Shown here in pieces: positions 8,082 through 16,901 of a stretch of 64,000 nucleotides of DNA. Where the stretch lies: contig JAQSDU010000014.1 of NCBI GenBank assembly GCA_029946065.1, positions 243,260 to 307,259 of the forward strand. The letters run 5' to 3'. Position numbers and translations under genes: made by a program. The stretch's first letter is position 1. Every line of letters begins with the position of its first letter. Below the pieces are notes generated by a model. The model saw nothing but the letters and a program-made list of their open reading frames with translations, ran no database searches and was not told the origin of the DNA. The DNA is from Flavobacterium sp. (GTDB lineage Bacteria > Bacteroidota > Bacteroidia > Flavobacteriales > Flavobacteriaceae).

Positions 8082-8492
8082 TTATGCCAATGTTGCTGTA
8101 GAAGTAATTTCGGTATTGAATAGTTTTGAAATCGGGCAATTCGCTTCCGCTTTTTTTACTAACGCCTGAAAAGCATCATTTGTGATTTCGGCTACTTTTG
8201 CACTGACGGTAAGATGGGAATTTGTAATGACAAAATTTTCCATTGTAATCACGCAATTGGTTTCAATCTGATCAATTGTAAAGCCTTCTTCGGTAATGAA
8301 CGCCGAGAGTTGCATCGTAAAACAACCAGCATGTGCTGCCGCTACTAATTCTTCCGGGTTGGTACCGATTCCGTCTTCAAAACGTGTTTTGAAAGAATAT
8401 TGTGCGTTGTCTAAAACCTTGCTTTGCGTGGTTAATTTTCCGGAACCTTCTTTAACGGAACCTTGCCAAACTGCTGTTGCATTTCTTTTCAT
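8082..8492 (-). CDS. osmC: OsmC-type organic hydroperoxide reductase
   Basis: A 136-residue OsmC/Ohr-fold thiol peroxidase that reduces organic hydroperoxides. The two catalytic cysteines are visible: C57 in AAHAGCFTM and C119 in [11 protein letters not shown]. The N-terminal [18 protein letters not shown] and NPEELVAAA are OsmC-subfamily features. Cytoplasmic. The gene follows the histidine kinase on the same strand with a 106-base gap and ends with its own terminator; no other peroxide gene is nearby. Confidence 0.92.
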   Translation of the reverse strand: MKRNATAVWQGSVKEGSGKLTTQSKVLDNAQYSFKTRFEDGIGTNPEELVAAAHAGCFTMQLSAFITEEGFTIDQIETNCVITMENFVITNSHLTVSAKVAEITNDAFQALVKKAEANCPISKLFNTEITSTATLA

Positions 8493-8598
8493 GTAGTAAA
8501 AATTATTTGTTAATGGTAGTAATATATAACAACTATAAATTTACTCGATAAATTTGGTAAATGAAACATTGTCCGAAAAAATTAACAAAAACAAAACA

Positions 8599-9666
8599 TC
8601 AAGAATTGGACCTGCGGTAAATTTTAAGGCGTACGCTAAATGTGGCGCCTTTATTCTCGCCCCTACTTTCTGCCTTTATGGTACCGTCAGATTTCTTGAT
8701 GATCTGGTTGCAAAGATACAGTCCGATGCCAATTGTAGATTCATTTTGAGTACCTACTCTTCGCATTTTTGTGAATTTCTGAAAAAGCTCGTTCCTTTCG
8801 CCATTATCAAAACCTATCCCACTATCTTTTACTTCAATTTCGATATGTGCATGTGTTTTTTGGATTGTAATGCAGATTTCTTTACCAGGATGCGAAAATT
8901 TGATGGCATTATCAATAAGGTTTATTACCACTTGTGTTAACATTTCCTGAGTTATCTTTAAGTGTGCTTCTTTTAAATCAGTAGCTACAATAAGTTGTAA
9001 ATTCTTGCTTTGTAGCTTCTGACCAAGATCTTGATTAACAGCAGCAATAATATCTGTAAAACTGATGCTTTTAACACGAAGATGTTGTGATAAAATCTTC
9101 TCCTCTTCTTGCATCAGGTTAATGATGCTTTCAATAAACTCTGTTTGACGACTGGTGGACAACAAAATTAGTTCTGCAGATTTTTTAATTGCATCGACAG
9201 GATTTTCATCAAGGATTACTTGTGCCAAAGATGCCGGAGTGGCGGCAAAATTCCTAAGATCATGTGATAAGAGATAAACCAAATCCTGCTTCTGCTTAAG
9301 CAAATTTTCAGAATTTTTTATAGACGAAACAATATTGGCCATCAACAATCCAGCCTCATCGTCAAAATCAGTCGGCAATACAGGTAGCAACCTCTTATTT
9401 TTATAAAGATCGAGTGCCTTTGAAGCCATTTCCACAGGTTTAATCAGTTTTTTAAGTATGAATAAAGTGATTGCAGTCGCAACTAGCGTAATTATTAAAG
9501 TAAAATAAAAAATATTTTGCGGTGATATTGATCTTTCATAAAAAACCAGAAAAAAAATAATCGCTATGAGCGGAATATGTATCCCAAGAAAAGCAATAAA
9601 TAAAAATTTATAAGCATAACTTTTGTTAAGAAATGGCACTTTGGATAGCTGCGTGTAGAGTTTCAT
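8599..9666 (-). CDS. Membrane-bound sensor histidine kinase
   Basis: In 355 residues there are two membrane helices (about 20-43 and 53-73) separated by a very short extracytoplasmic loop, a linker with coiled-coil character (74-130), a HisKA dimerisation helix with the phosphoacceptor H135 in YLLSHDLRNF, and a HATPase domain with the N box NLIDNAIKF, the G1 box DSGIGF and the G2-like TIGIGLYLC. The tiny loop argues for sensing within the membrane or through the linker. No response regulator is adjacent, so the partner is unknown. The C-terminus is complete, ending RRSNS. Confidence 0.88.
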   Translation of the reverse strand: MKLYTQLSKVPFLNKSYAYKFLFIAFLGIHIPLIAIIFFLVFYERSISPQNIFYFTLIITLVATAITLFILKKLIKPVEMASKALDLYKNKRLLPVLPTDFDDEAGLLMANIVSSIKNSENLLKQKQDLVYLLSHDLRNFAATPASLAQVILDENPVDAIKKSAELILLSTSRQTEFIESIINLMQEEEKILSQHLRVKSISFTDIIAAVNQDLGQKLQSKNLQLIVATDLKEAHLKITQEMLTQVVINLIDNAIKFSHPGKEICITIQKTHAHIEIEVKDSGIGFDNGERNELFQKFTKMRRVGTQNESTIGIGLYLCNQIIKKSDGTIKAESRGENKGATFSVRLKIYRRSNS

Positions 9667-9813
9667 CAGTTCAATTGATTTATTGGCATTTATATTTACG
9701 TTAAATTAAAGGCAATAGTTTTTAAAACACGAACTCTTACTGCTAAATTGCAATTAATCCCGATGAACAGAAAAATATTTACGCAATTCAATTTATAAAT
9801 CTAATCAAAGGCT

Positions 9814-9821
9814 TATTTTTG
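9814..9821 (+). promoter_or_regulatory. -7 element TATTTTTG in front of rlmD
   Basis: TAnnTTTG match ending four bases before the rlmD ATG at 9826. With Bacteroidota start-site spacing, transcription would begin at or within a base or two of the start codon, implying a leaderless message. Confidence 0.5.
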
Positions 9822-9825
9822 CGCC

Positions 9826-11238
9826 ATGGGAAGAAAAAATACAGACAAGATTATTTTCAGTCATATAAAAGTCCTCGATGCCGGAGCGAAAGGCGTTTCA
9901 GTTGCAAAAGCCCCTGACGGCAAGGTAATTTTCATCCCGAATGTGGTTCCGGGTGATGTAGTTGACGTACAGACTTTTAAAAAAAGAAAAGCCTATTACG
10001 AAGGAAAAGCCATCCATTTTCATGAGTTTTCAGAGCATCGAATTGAACCCGTTTGTCAGCATTTTGGTGTTTGCGGTGGCTGTAAATGGCAGAATATGAA
10101 TTATGCACAGCAGCTGTTCTATAAGCAAAATGAAGTCAAAAATCACTTGCAGCGCATCGGCAAGATCGAACTTCCTGAATTTGATCCAATTTTAGGTTCT
10201 GAAAAGCAATTTTTCTACCGTAATAAAATGGAATTCGGTTTCTCCAATTCGCGTTGGCTGACCGAAAACGAAGTGCAAAGCGAAACACCAATTGACAGCC
10301 GAAATGCGCTCGGTTTCCATATCCCGAAAATGTGGGACAAAATCCTTGACATCGAAAAATGCTGGCTTCAAGAAGATCCATCAAATGCCATTCGCAATGA
10401 AATCAGACAATTTGCCAAAGACAATAATCTCGATTTTTTCGATCCAAGGAACCACGAAGGCCTTTTGCGTACTTTAATGATTAGAACTGCATCAACAGGT
10501 GAAATCATGGTTTTGATTCAGTTTTTCAAAGAAGAAAAGGAAAACCGCGAATTATTACTTGATTTTATTGCGCAACGTTTTCCGGAAATCACGTCTTTAC
10601 AATATGTTATCAATGGTAAACCAAACGATACGATTTATGACCAAAATGTAAAATTATACAAAGGCCGTGATTATATTTTAGAGGAAATGGAAGGTTTGCA
10701 TTTTAGCATTAATGCGAAATCTTTTTATCAAACCAATTCTGACCAAGCGTATGAATTATATAAAATCACACGTGAGTTTGCCGGATTAACGGGCAATGAA
10801 ATCGTTTATGATCTATATACAGGAACAGGAACCATTGCACAATTCGTTTCAAAACAAGCAGCAAAAGTTATCGGTGTTGAAGCCGTTCCGGAAGCAATTG
10901 CAGACGCTAAAGAAAATGCCAAACGCAATAATATTACAAACTGTGAGTTTTTTGTAGGCGATATGAAAGTGGTTTTCAACGAAAGTTTTATCGCACAACA
11001 CGGAAAGCCGGATGTCATCATTACCGATCCACCGCGCGACGGCATGCACAAGGATGTTATCGAGCAGATTTTAAAAATCAGCCCGGAGAAAGTGGTTTAT
11101 GTAAGCTGTAATTCTGCAACGCAAGCGCGCGATTTAGCACTAATGGACGAAAAATACAAAGTCACACGCGTACGCCCGGTAGATATGTTTCCGCAGACGC
11201 ATCATGTGGAAAATGTTGTACTTTTGGAGAGAAGATAA
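9826..11238 (+). CDS. rlmD: 23S rRNA (uracil-1939-C5)-methyltransferase
   Basis: SAM-dependent tRNA/rRNA uracil-5-methyltransferase of the TrmA/RlmD family, 470 residues. An N-terminal TRAM-type RNA-binding barrel (about 10-65, VPGDVVDVQTFKKRKAYYEG) precedes the iron-sulfur cysteines C77, C83 and C86 in VCQHFGVCGGCKWQ, with the fourth ligand probably in DIEKCWLQ. The methyltransferase domain shows YQTNSDQAYELY, the SAM loop YDLYTGTGTIAQF, DPPRDGMHKDV, and the catalytic cysteine in YVSCNSATQARDL. The Fe-S cysteines favour RlmD over TrmA; assignment to U1939 is by family. DUF6452 and DUF6048 genes follow on the same strand. Confidence 0.9.
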   Translation: MGRKNTDKIIFSHIKVLDAGAKGVSVAKAPDGKVIFIPNVVPGDVVDVQTFKKRKAYYEGKAIHFHEFSEHRIEPVCQHFGVCGGCKWQNMNYAQQLFYKQNEVKNHLQRIGKIELPEFDPILGSEKQFFYRNKMEFGFSNSRWLTENEVQSETPIDSRNALGFHIPKMWDKILDIEKCWLQEDPSNAIRNEIRQFAKDNNLDFFDPRNHEGLLRTLMIRTASTGEIMVLIQFFKEEKENRELLLDFIAQRFPEITSLQYVINGKPNDTIYDQNVKLYKGRDYILEEMEGLHFSINAKSFYQTNSDQAYELYKITREFAGLTGNEIVYDLYTGTGTIAQFVSKQAAKVIGVEAVPEAIADAKENAKRNNITNCEFFVGDMKVVFNESFIAQHGKPDVIITDPPRDGMHKDVIEQILKISPEKVVYVSCNSATQARDLALMDEKYKVTRVRPVDMFPQTHHVENVVLLERR

Positions 11239-11298
11239 GGTAGTTTGCGGATTTTAGATTGAAATTAATTGAAATTGCCATTGAACTTGAAATTAACT

Positions 11299-11859
11299 AT
11301 GAAAAAAATATATTTCCTACTACTGGCAGTCGTTTTCGTATTTTCCGGATGTGAAAAAGACGATATCTGCGACGGCAGCACGCCAACAACGCCACGCATT
11401 ATCATAGAGTTTTATGACATCAGTAATCCGGCTGTTTTGAAAAACGTAAGAAATCTGAAAGTCATTGCTACCGGAATGGAAGAAGGCGTTGTGCTTGACG
11501 AAACTGCAAACAGCCTGACGCCATATCTTAGTAATGCCAGTAAAATTGCGCTTCCGCTAAAAACTAGTGAAGACAATACCCAATACCAGTTTATCTTGAA
11601 TTTCGGAAATACAAATGAAGCTTTAATATTCACAGATGTAATCGATTTTAATTATCAGCGTACGCAAGAATATGTTTCCAGAGCTTGTGGTTTTAAGACA
11701 ATGTTTAAACTCAATCTGCCTTCCGATCCACTTGCACCTATTGCGCTTAACAATAATAATTCTGGCCAATTTATTCCAGGCAACTGGATTAAGGGTATAG
11801 AAATCAACGAATCAACTATCGAATCAGAAAATGAAGTACATGTCAAAATATTGTTTTAG
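11299..11859 (+). CDS. DUF6452 family lipoprotein
   Basis: Start placed at the ATG giving MKKIYFLLLAVVFVFSGC; the upstream frame extension lacks signal-peptide character. The lipobox FSGC puts the lipidated cysteine at residue 18. The remainder (186 residues in all) is a beta-rich periplasmic or outer-membrane-anchored domain starting DDICDGSTPTTPRIIIEFYD, which I recognise as DUF6452. Its 3' end overlaps the next gene by 20 bases, so the two are probably translated together. Function unknown; conserved next to rlmD in Flavobacteriia as far as I recall. Confidence 0.78.
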   Translation: MKKIYFLLLAVVFVFSGCEKDDICDGSTPTTPRIIIEFYDISNPAVLKNVRNLKVIATGMEEGVVLDETANSLTPYLSNASKIALPLKTSEDNTQYQFILNFGNTNEALIFTDVIDFNYQRTQEYVSRACGFKTMFKLNLPSDPLAPIALNNNNSGQFIPGNWIKGIEINESTIESENEVHVKILF

Positions 11860-12577
11860 TATCGGTCTTTTGCTATGTATGTTTTTTGGACATGCGCAGG
11901 AAACAAAAAAAGATTCAGTACCGCAAAAAAAAGAGCGTTATGGTCTTCGTGTAGGTGTTGATTTGTTTAAATTGGCGCGTTCTGTTTACGATAAGGATTA
12001 CAAAGGACTAGAACTTACTGGTGATTACAGGCTGACTAGGAAATATTATATTGCGGCCGAAATTGGTAATGAGAATAAGACTACCGACGATGACCAATTG
12101 AATTTTACAACAAAAGGCACGTACCTGAAAGCCGGATTTGACTACAACGCACACGAAAACTGGCTCGATCTAGAGAACATGATTTATATCGGATTGCGTT
12201 ATGGTATCAGTTCGTTCAGTCAGGAACTTAACAGTTATAATATTTACAATCCGAATCCGTATTTCGCAGAACCTTCCGTAATCCAGTCGGGCGAAAAATT
12301 CAATGGTCTTTCGGCACAATGGATGGAAGTTGTAGTTGGATTAAAAACGCAGGTTTTCAAGAATACCTTTGTCGGATTTAGTTTCAGGATGAACAAATTG
12401 TTCTCGAACCAAAAGCCGTCAGGTTTTGACAATCTTTATATTCCGGGATTTAACCGCACTTACAATGGAGATTTTGGTGTTGGATTTAATTATACGGTTT
12501 CGTATTTTCTTCCACTTTACAAGAAAAAAGTAAAAATTGCGGAAAAAGAAGTTGGTAAAAAAACTAAGAAAAAATAA
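11840..12577 (+). CDS. DUF6048 family outer-membrane protein
   Basis: The 245-residue protein has a signal peptide (MSKYCFSIGLLLCMFFGHAQ) and alternating strands typical of a beta-barrel, e.g. YYIAAEIGNENKTT, TYLKAGFDYNAH, NMIYIGLRYGISSF and DFGVGFNYTVSYFLP. A lysine-rich tail (KKKVKIAEKEVGKKTKKK) follows the last strand. I recognise it as DUF6048. The start overlaps the DUF6452 gene by 20 bases, suggesting a lipoprotein-barrel pair acting at the outer membrane. An in-frame ATG three codons upstream is an alternative start. Confidence 0.78.
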   Translation: MSKYCFSIGLLLCMFFGHAQETKKDSVPQKKERYGLRVGVDLFKLARSVYDKDYKGLELTGDYRLTRKYYIAAEIGNENKTTDDDQLNFTTKGTYLKAGFDYNAHENWLDLENMIYIGLRYGISSFSQELNSYNIYNPNPYFAEPSVIQSGEKFNGLSAQWMEVVVGLKTQVFKNTFVGFSFRMNKLFSNQKPSGFDNLYIPGFNRTYNGDFGVGFNYTVSYFLPLYKKKVKIAEKEVGKKTKKK

Positions 12578-12655
12578 TTAGATAATGTGAAAATTAGATA
12601 ATGAACAAATTCATCTGTATTGTCACTAATTATCACATTTCCTAATTTTCTAATT
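12575..12655. repeat. Imperfect palindrome between convergent genes
   Basis: The words TTAGATAATGTGAAAATTAG on the left and their near complement CTAATTATCACATTTCCTAA on the right face each other across a short AT-rich centre. Position between two convergent stop codons suggests a transcription-terminating role. Confidence 0.5.
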
Positions 12656-12666
12656 CCCCAATTCCA

Positions 12667-12906
12667 TCATTTTACTTCCTTCACACCTTTTACAAAAAGC
12701 CACTGCATAAATATCTTTTCTCCATTGGCAGTTTTCACCGATTGGAATTTCGGCGCAAGCAAACTTGCTACAACCGCTGCAATTACTGGTTTCAAAATTC
12801 CACCTGCATAAGTAAAAGTTGCAATCAGGAAATAGACAATTACATATAGTAAGGCGAAACCCAGGAAATTATATAAAAGTGCTTTGTTTTTTTTTGTCAT
12901 TGCCAT
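12667..12906 (-). CDS. Small membrane protein, unknown
   Basis: A 79-residue protein with a basic start (MAMTKKNKALLYNFLG), one long or two short membrane segments (FALLYVIVYFLIATFTYAGGILKPVIAAVVASLL) and a positively charged soluble tail. Two ATG codons six bases apart are possible starts. It lies 12 bases downstream of the RlmL-like gene on the same strand and is probably co-transcribed. No family recognised. Confidence 0.65.
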   Translation of the reverse strand: MAMTKKNKALLYNFLGFALLYVIVYFLIATFTYAGGILKPVIAAVVASLLAPKFQSVKTANGEKIFMQWLFVKGVKEVK

Positions 12907-12918
12907 ACTTAAAACTGT

Positions 12919-14088
12919 TTATTCTTCTAATTTGATTTGAAATTTAGTGCGCTTACTACCTTCATACATTTCATATTTTACTAATCTCGCCTCTAAACTT
13001 CCGTTAAACAATTTGATTTTTCGTGATGGTTTTAGTCCCACAAATTTCAAAGCTTCGAGATTGGCTGTGATAAACCAAGCGTTCGTTCCCGGATAATTTT
13101 GCTTCAAAGTATCCCCGATGCTTTTATAGAAACGCTCCATTTCAATATCAAGGCGTTCACCATAAGGCGGATTAAAAACCATGTGCAACGGACCTTTCGA
13201 CTCTTTTTCTGTATCGAAGAAATTCTTCTCAGAAATGGTGATGTACTCGTCGAGATTGGCGTTTTTTATATTGTCTTTCGCCTTCATCACAGCCGATGGC
13301 GCTTTGTCGTAGCCTTTTATGGTGTAATGAAATTCGCGTACTTTCTTCAATAGCGAATCCACAATCATATCAAATAAGTCATTGTCCCAATCGTTCCATT
13401 TTTCAAAGGCAAATTCCTTACGGTTGATATTTGCCGGAATATTACAAGCGATCATAGCGGCTTCTGCCAAAAGCGTTCCGCTACCACACATAGGATCCAG
13501 AAAGTCGCCTTGCCCGTCCCAACCAGAAAGCAATAACATGCCTGCGCCCAAAACTTCGTTAATTGGTGCGATGTTCGTTGCCGTTCTGTAACCTCTTTGG
13601 TGCAACGAATTTCCGGAAGTATCCAAAGCTACCGAACATTGGTCTTTGTCAATATGAATATTGATGCGCAAATCTGGATGTGCTTTGTCAACACTTGGTC
13701 GTTGTCCGGTTTTATTCCGAAATTGGTCCACAATTGCATCCTTGCATTTCTGAGAAACGAATTCAGAATGGTTAAAATGATCCGAATGCACCGTCGTGTC
13801 AATCACAAAAGTCATATTCGAATTGATATAATTGGACCAGTTGATGCCGGAAATGCCTTTGTATAAACTCTCCTCGTTAAACGCACGGAAATAATAAATT
13901 GGTTTTAAAATTTTCAAAGCCGTTCTGAGTGCCAAATTCGCTTTGTACATAAATCCCTTATCACCCACAAAACTCACCATCCTTATCCCCTGCTCTACAT
14001 TTTGTGCGCCTAGCATTTGCAGCTCTTTTGCCAGTATTTCTTCAAAACCGAAAAAGGTCTTGGCAATCATTTTAAAATTATTTTCCAT
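12919..14088 (-). CDS. THUMP-domain RNA (guanine-N2) methyltransferase, RlmL-like
   Basis: The 389 residues combine an N-terminal ferredoxin-like plus THUMP RNA-binding region (about 1-160) with a Rossmann methyltransferase domain. Motifs are the SAM loop DFLDPMCGSGTLLAEAA and the catalytic FNPPYGERL of N2-guanine methyltransferases. This matches the N-terminal half of E. coli RlmL (m2G2445 of 23S rRNA) without the fused RlmK half, the usual form outside Proteobacteria. It shares a divergent promoter region with the methyltransferase gene at 14179. Confidence 0.87.
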   Translation of the reverse strand: MENNFKMIAKTFFGFEEILAKELQMLGAQNVEQGIRMVSFVGDKGFMYKANLALRTALKILKPIYYFRAFNEESLYKGISGINWSNYINSNMTFVIDTTVHSDHFNHSEFVSQKCKDAIVDQFRNKTGQRPSVDKAHPDLRINIHIDKDQCSVALDTSGNSLHQRGYRTATNIAPINEVLGAGMLLLSGWDGQGDFLDPMCGSGTLLAEAAMIACNIPANINRKEFAFEKWNDWDNDLFDMIVDSLLKKVREFHYTIKGYDKAPSAVMKAKDNIKNANLDEYITISEKNFFDTEKESKGPLHMVFNPPYGERLDIEMERFYKSIGDTLKQNYPGTNAWFITANLEALKFVGLKPSRKIKLFNGSLEARLVKYEMYEGSKRTKFQIKLEE

Positions 14089-14132
14089 ATGCCCACTAAT
14101 CCCCCAAAGGGAATGTTTTTAGAATTATTTGG

Positions 14133-14140
14133 CAAAAATA
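14133..14140 (-). promoter_or_regulatory. -7 element TATTTTTG (minus strand)
   Basis: Reverse complement of CAAAAATA, 45 bases upstream of the RlmL-like ATG. It sits three bases from a plus-strand -7 element, so the two promoters face away from each other and nearly abut. Confidence 0.5.
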
Positions 14141-14143
14141 CAC

Positions 14144-14151
14144 TAAATTTG
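14144..14151 (+). promoter_or_regulatory. -7 element TAAATTTG (plus strand)
   Basis: TAnnTTTG match about 27 bases upstream of the methyltransferase ATG at 14179. No clear -33 TTG at 19-21 bases. Confidence 0.5.
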
Positions 14152-14178
14152 CAGCACTTGAATTAATCGACTTAATAA

Positions 14179-14955
14179 ATGTCCGGAGATAAAAATCCCA
14201 AATATAATCCCGACACTTCGGGACCAAATCCCACATCCTCCAATTGGTTTGCCTCCTGGTTCGACACGCCCTATTATCATATCCTTTATAAGGATCGTAA
14301 TTATCACGAAGCGCAATTGTTTATGGACAATATCACCAATTACTTGAACCTGCCTGAAGAAGCAAAAATATTGGATTTGGCGTGTGGAAAAGGCCGTCAT
14401 TCGGTTTATTTAAACGAGTTGGGTTACGATGTTACTGGTGCCGATTTATCAGAAAATAGCATCGCCGAAGCTTCAAAATCAGCCAATGAAAAACTACATT
14501 TTCAAGTGCATGATATGCGCGAACCGTTTGAAGAAAAATACGATGCCATCCTAAATTTATTCACGAGTTTTGGCTATTTTGAAAATGATTCGGACAACCT
14601 CAAAACCCTGAAAGCAATCGCTCAAAGTCTTACAGAATACGGTTTCGGGGTAATCGATTTTATGAATGTAGATCACGTTGTACCGAATCTTGTTCCTGAA
14701 GAAACTAAAACGGTCGATGGTATTGACTTTAACATCAAGCGCTTTTTTATCGACGGTCATGTCTACAAGGAAATTGATTTTGAAGATGATGGTAAAAAAC
14801 ACCATTTCACCGAAAAAGTACGGGCTTTGAGACTAGAAGATTTTGAAAAACTGATGGAAGAAGCCGGCATTTATCTGCTCGACGTTTTTGGCGATTATAA
14901 ATTGCGAAAATTCCATAAAAAAGAAAGCGAACGCTTAATCATGATTTTTAAATAA
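14179..14955 (+). CDS. Class I SAM-dependent methyltransferase
   Basis: A 258-residue enzyme with a single Rossmann methyltransferase domain: motif I ILDLACGKGRHSVYLNELG, motif II VTGADLSENSI and motif IV YDAILNLFTSFGYF. The N-terminal segment WFASWFDTPYYHILYKDRNY is a conserved feature of this Bacteroidota subgroup and may be a substrate lid. The substrate cannot be read from sequence; small-molecule targets are typical for this fold. Its stop codon overlaps the next gene's ATG by one base, so it is probably coupled to the metal transporter. Confidence 0.82.
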   Translation: MSGDKNPKYNPDTSGPNPTSSNWFASWFDTPYYHILYKDRNYHEAQLFMDNITNYLNLPEEAKILDLACGKGRHSVYLNELGYDVTGADLSENSIAEASKSANEKLHFQVHDMREPFEEKYDAILNLFTSFGYFENDSDNLKTLKAIAQSLTEYGFGVIDFMNVDHVVPNLVPEETKTVDGIDFNIKRFFIDGHVYKEIDFEDDGKKHHFTEKVRALRLEDFEKLMEEAGIYLLDVFGDYKLRKFHKKESERLIMIFK

Positions 14956-15644
14956 TGAATTACATTTTACCGTTATTGGCAGTTTTGGCGGGCTATGCAA
15001 TTGCATTATTCCTCAAACCAAACAACAAAAAAAACTTAAAATTATTGCTGGCGTTCAGCGGTTCATTCTTGCTTTCGGTAACGGTGATGCACTTATTGCC
15101 CGAAGTTTATGAAGCAAATCAGCACAACGAAACCGGAATCGGCAACAATATCGGTATTTTCATTATGGTTGGAATTCTATTCCAAATCATCCTCGAATTT
15201 TTCTCCAAAGGTGCCGAACACGGACATGTTCACGGACATGACGAAATGCATACGATTCCGTGGTTACTGTTCATCAGCCTTTGCATCCACGCATTTCTTG
15301 AAGGATTTCCCGTCAACCGCCACCAAGATCTTGCTGTAGGAATTGCTATTCATCATTTGCCGATCGCCATTATTCTGACGAGTTTTTTCGTCAACGCCAA
15401 ACTCAACAAGACTGCTATTTTTATTTTCATGGTGACTTTTGCACTCATGACGCCGCTTGGCACAGCCGTTTCAGAATATTTACCTTCTTTAAACAATTAT
15501 TATGCACCAATAACCGCAGTCGTCATCGGAATACTATTCCACATTTCATCGACGATAATTTTCGAAAGCAGCGAAGGACATAAATTTAACGTCGCCAAAG
15601 TTTCGATGATTATTCTCGGAATTATACTGGCGTGCTTCATCTAA
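14955..15644 (+). CDS. ZIP-family divalent metal transporter
   Basis: The 229 residues form about seven or eight membrane helices. A histidine-rich cytoplasmic loop (GAEHGHVHGHDEMH, residues about 86-99) and the metal-path helices HAFLEGFPV and AIHHLPIAIIL identify the ZIP family, which imports zinc or other divalent cations into the cytoplasm. The TAATG overlap with the upstream methyltransferase implies translational coupling. No metal-responsive operator is evident. Confidence 0.88.
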   Translation: MNYILPLLAVLAGYAIALFLKPNNKKNLKLLLAFSGSFLLSVTVMHLLPEVYEANQHNETGIGNNIGIFIMVGILFQIILEFFSKGAEHGHVHGHDEMHTIPWLLFISLCIHAFLEGFPVNRHQDLAVGIAIHHLPIAIILTSFFVNAKLNKTAIFIFMVTFALMTPLGTAVSEYLPSLNNYYAPITAVVIGILFHISSTIIFESSEGHKFNVAKVSMIILGIILACFI

Positions 15645-15650
15645 TTTTTA

Positions 15651-15757
15651 GGGCGTTCCCTTCGGTCGGGCTGTCCGCATTATCTTTTTTAATGGAAATA
15701 TCTGATTCGCGGGAAAAAATCTGCAATTAAAAAAGGATACTTGCTGCCATCCCTAAC
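15651..15757 (-). repeat. ATCCTTTTT-core interspersed repeat, copy A (minus)
   Basis: Read on the minus strand it starts TTAGGGATGGCAGCAAG, continues TATCCTTTTTTAATTG, has a mirror TTAAAAAAGATAAT and ends GCGGACAGCCCGACC followed by GGGAACGCCC. The same order of words is found at 18631-18730 and 35652-35734. The inner T and A tracts can pair into a long hairpin. Not coding. Confidence 0.75.
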
Positions 15758-15829
15758 GCAATCCGCGAGAAACTTTGTAACTTTGAATTTGACTTACCAC
15801 CGACTTTAAAATTTGCTATCCGAACACTA

Positions 15830-16651
15830 ATGACTTTTACAAAAACCACCGAACAATCCTCCAAATACGAGCAACTCGAAAAAATGCCGGTTGCCGAACT
15901 GCTTTTTAACATCAATAATGAAGACAAAACCGTCCCTTTCGCGGTAGAAAAAGCCTTGCCACAAATTGAAAAATTGGTTACAGCAACCGTTTCTAAAATG
16001 AAAGACGGTGGACGTTTGTTCTACATCGGTGCGGGAACTTCAGGTCGTTTGGGCATTGTTGATGCATCAGAATGCCCGCCAACTTTCGGTGTTCCGTTTG
16101 ATTTGGTCAACGGAATCATTGCCGGTGGCGACAAAGCCATACGCCGCGCCGTTGAAAATGCCGAAGACGATGCTGTGCAAGCGTGGCTGGATTTATCAGC
16201 TTTTAATATCAATAAAAACGATGTTGTGATTGGAATTGCCGCTTCGGGAACGACACCTTACGTCATCGGCGGATTGGAAAAATGCAACAACAACAATATT
16301 ATTACAGGATGCATCACTTGCAATGCCGGAAGTCCGTTGGCTTTGACTGCGAAATTTCCAGTTGAAGTAGTTGTCGGGCCGGAATTCGTCACCGGAAGTT
16401 CCCGAATGAAAGCCGGAACCGCACAAAAATTAGTATTGAACATGATTTCGACAGCCACAATGATCCAGCTTGGCAGAGTAAAAGGCAATAAAATGGTCGA
16501 TATGCAACTCAGCAACAGCAAACTTGTGGATCGTGGTGTGAAGATGATTATGGGCGAAATTCCGGTTACTTATGAAACTGGTTTGGACTTGCTCACTACA
16601 CACGGGAGCGTTCGGAAAGCTGTTGATTTTTATAACCAACAAAACCAATAA
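15830..16651 (+). CDS. murQ: N-acetylmuramic acid 6-phosphate etherase
   Basis: SIS-domain lyase that cleaves the lactyl ether of MurNAc-6-phosphate to give GlcNAc-6-phosphate and lactate in peptidoglycan recycling. The 273 residues match the shorter Bacteroidota form. Motifs: TEQSSKYEQLEKMP at the N-terminus, the sugar-phosphate loop IGAGTSGRLGIVDASECPPT, IIAGGDKAIRRAVENAEDD, and GSSRMKAGTAQKLVLNM. Cytoplasmic. A DUF6095 gene starts two bases after the stop codon, so they likely share a transcript. No murP/PTS or anhydro-MurNAc kinase is in the window. Confidence 0.95.
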   Translation: MTFTKTTEQSSKYEQLEKMPVAELLFNINNEDKTVPFAVEKALPQIEKLVTATVSKMKDGGRLFYIGAGTSGRLGIVDASECPPTFGVPFDLVNGIIAGGDKAIRRAVENAEDDAVQAWLDLSAFNINKNDVVIGIAASGTTPYVIGGLEKCNNNNIITGCITCNAGSPLALTAKFPVEVVVGPEFVTGSSRMKAGTAQKLVLNMISTATMIQLGRVKGNKMVDMQLSNSKLVDRGVKMIMGEIPVTYETGLDLLTTHGSVRKAVDFYNQQNQ

Positions 16652-16652
16652 A

Positions 16653-16868
16653 ATGGCTACAGACAAAGAAAAACTCAACAAAGGCCTCAAGACGCTATCA
16701 TGGGCTTTGCCTTGCGTTTTTATTGGCCCTACGGTAATACATTTCGCGTTTATCAATCAACTACAACCTTTGTATCCGGTGATTTTAGGTATTGGAATTT
16801 TGATTGCTTTTACAGGAATTTTACTTATTTTTAAAGGAATAATCACGATTGTAAATAGTATGACCTAA
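16653..16868 (+). CDS. DUF6095 family small membrane protein
   Basis: A 71-residue protein starting MATDKEKLNKGLKTLSWALP, with two transmembrane helices (ALPCVFIGPTVIHFAFI and YPVILGIGILIAFTGILLIF). I recognise the DUF6095 pattern. The ATG lies two bases after the murQ stop, so translation is probably coupled. Function unknown; inner membrane expected. Confidence 0.75.
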   Translation: MATDKEKLNKGLKTLSWALPCVFIGPTVIHFAFINQLQPLYPVILGIGILIAFTGILLIFKGIITIVNSMT

Positions 16869-16901
16869 TAGAAATTTGTATATTTACTCAAATTTATAGT
16901 T

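Noticed and set aside
16021..16521. Minus-strand open frames inside murQ
   Set aside because: Mirror frames of a well-supported gene with no domain signal.
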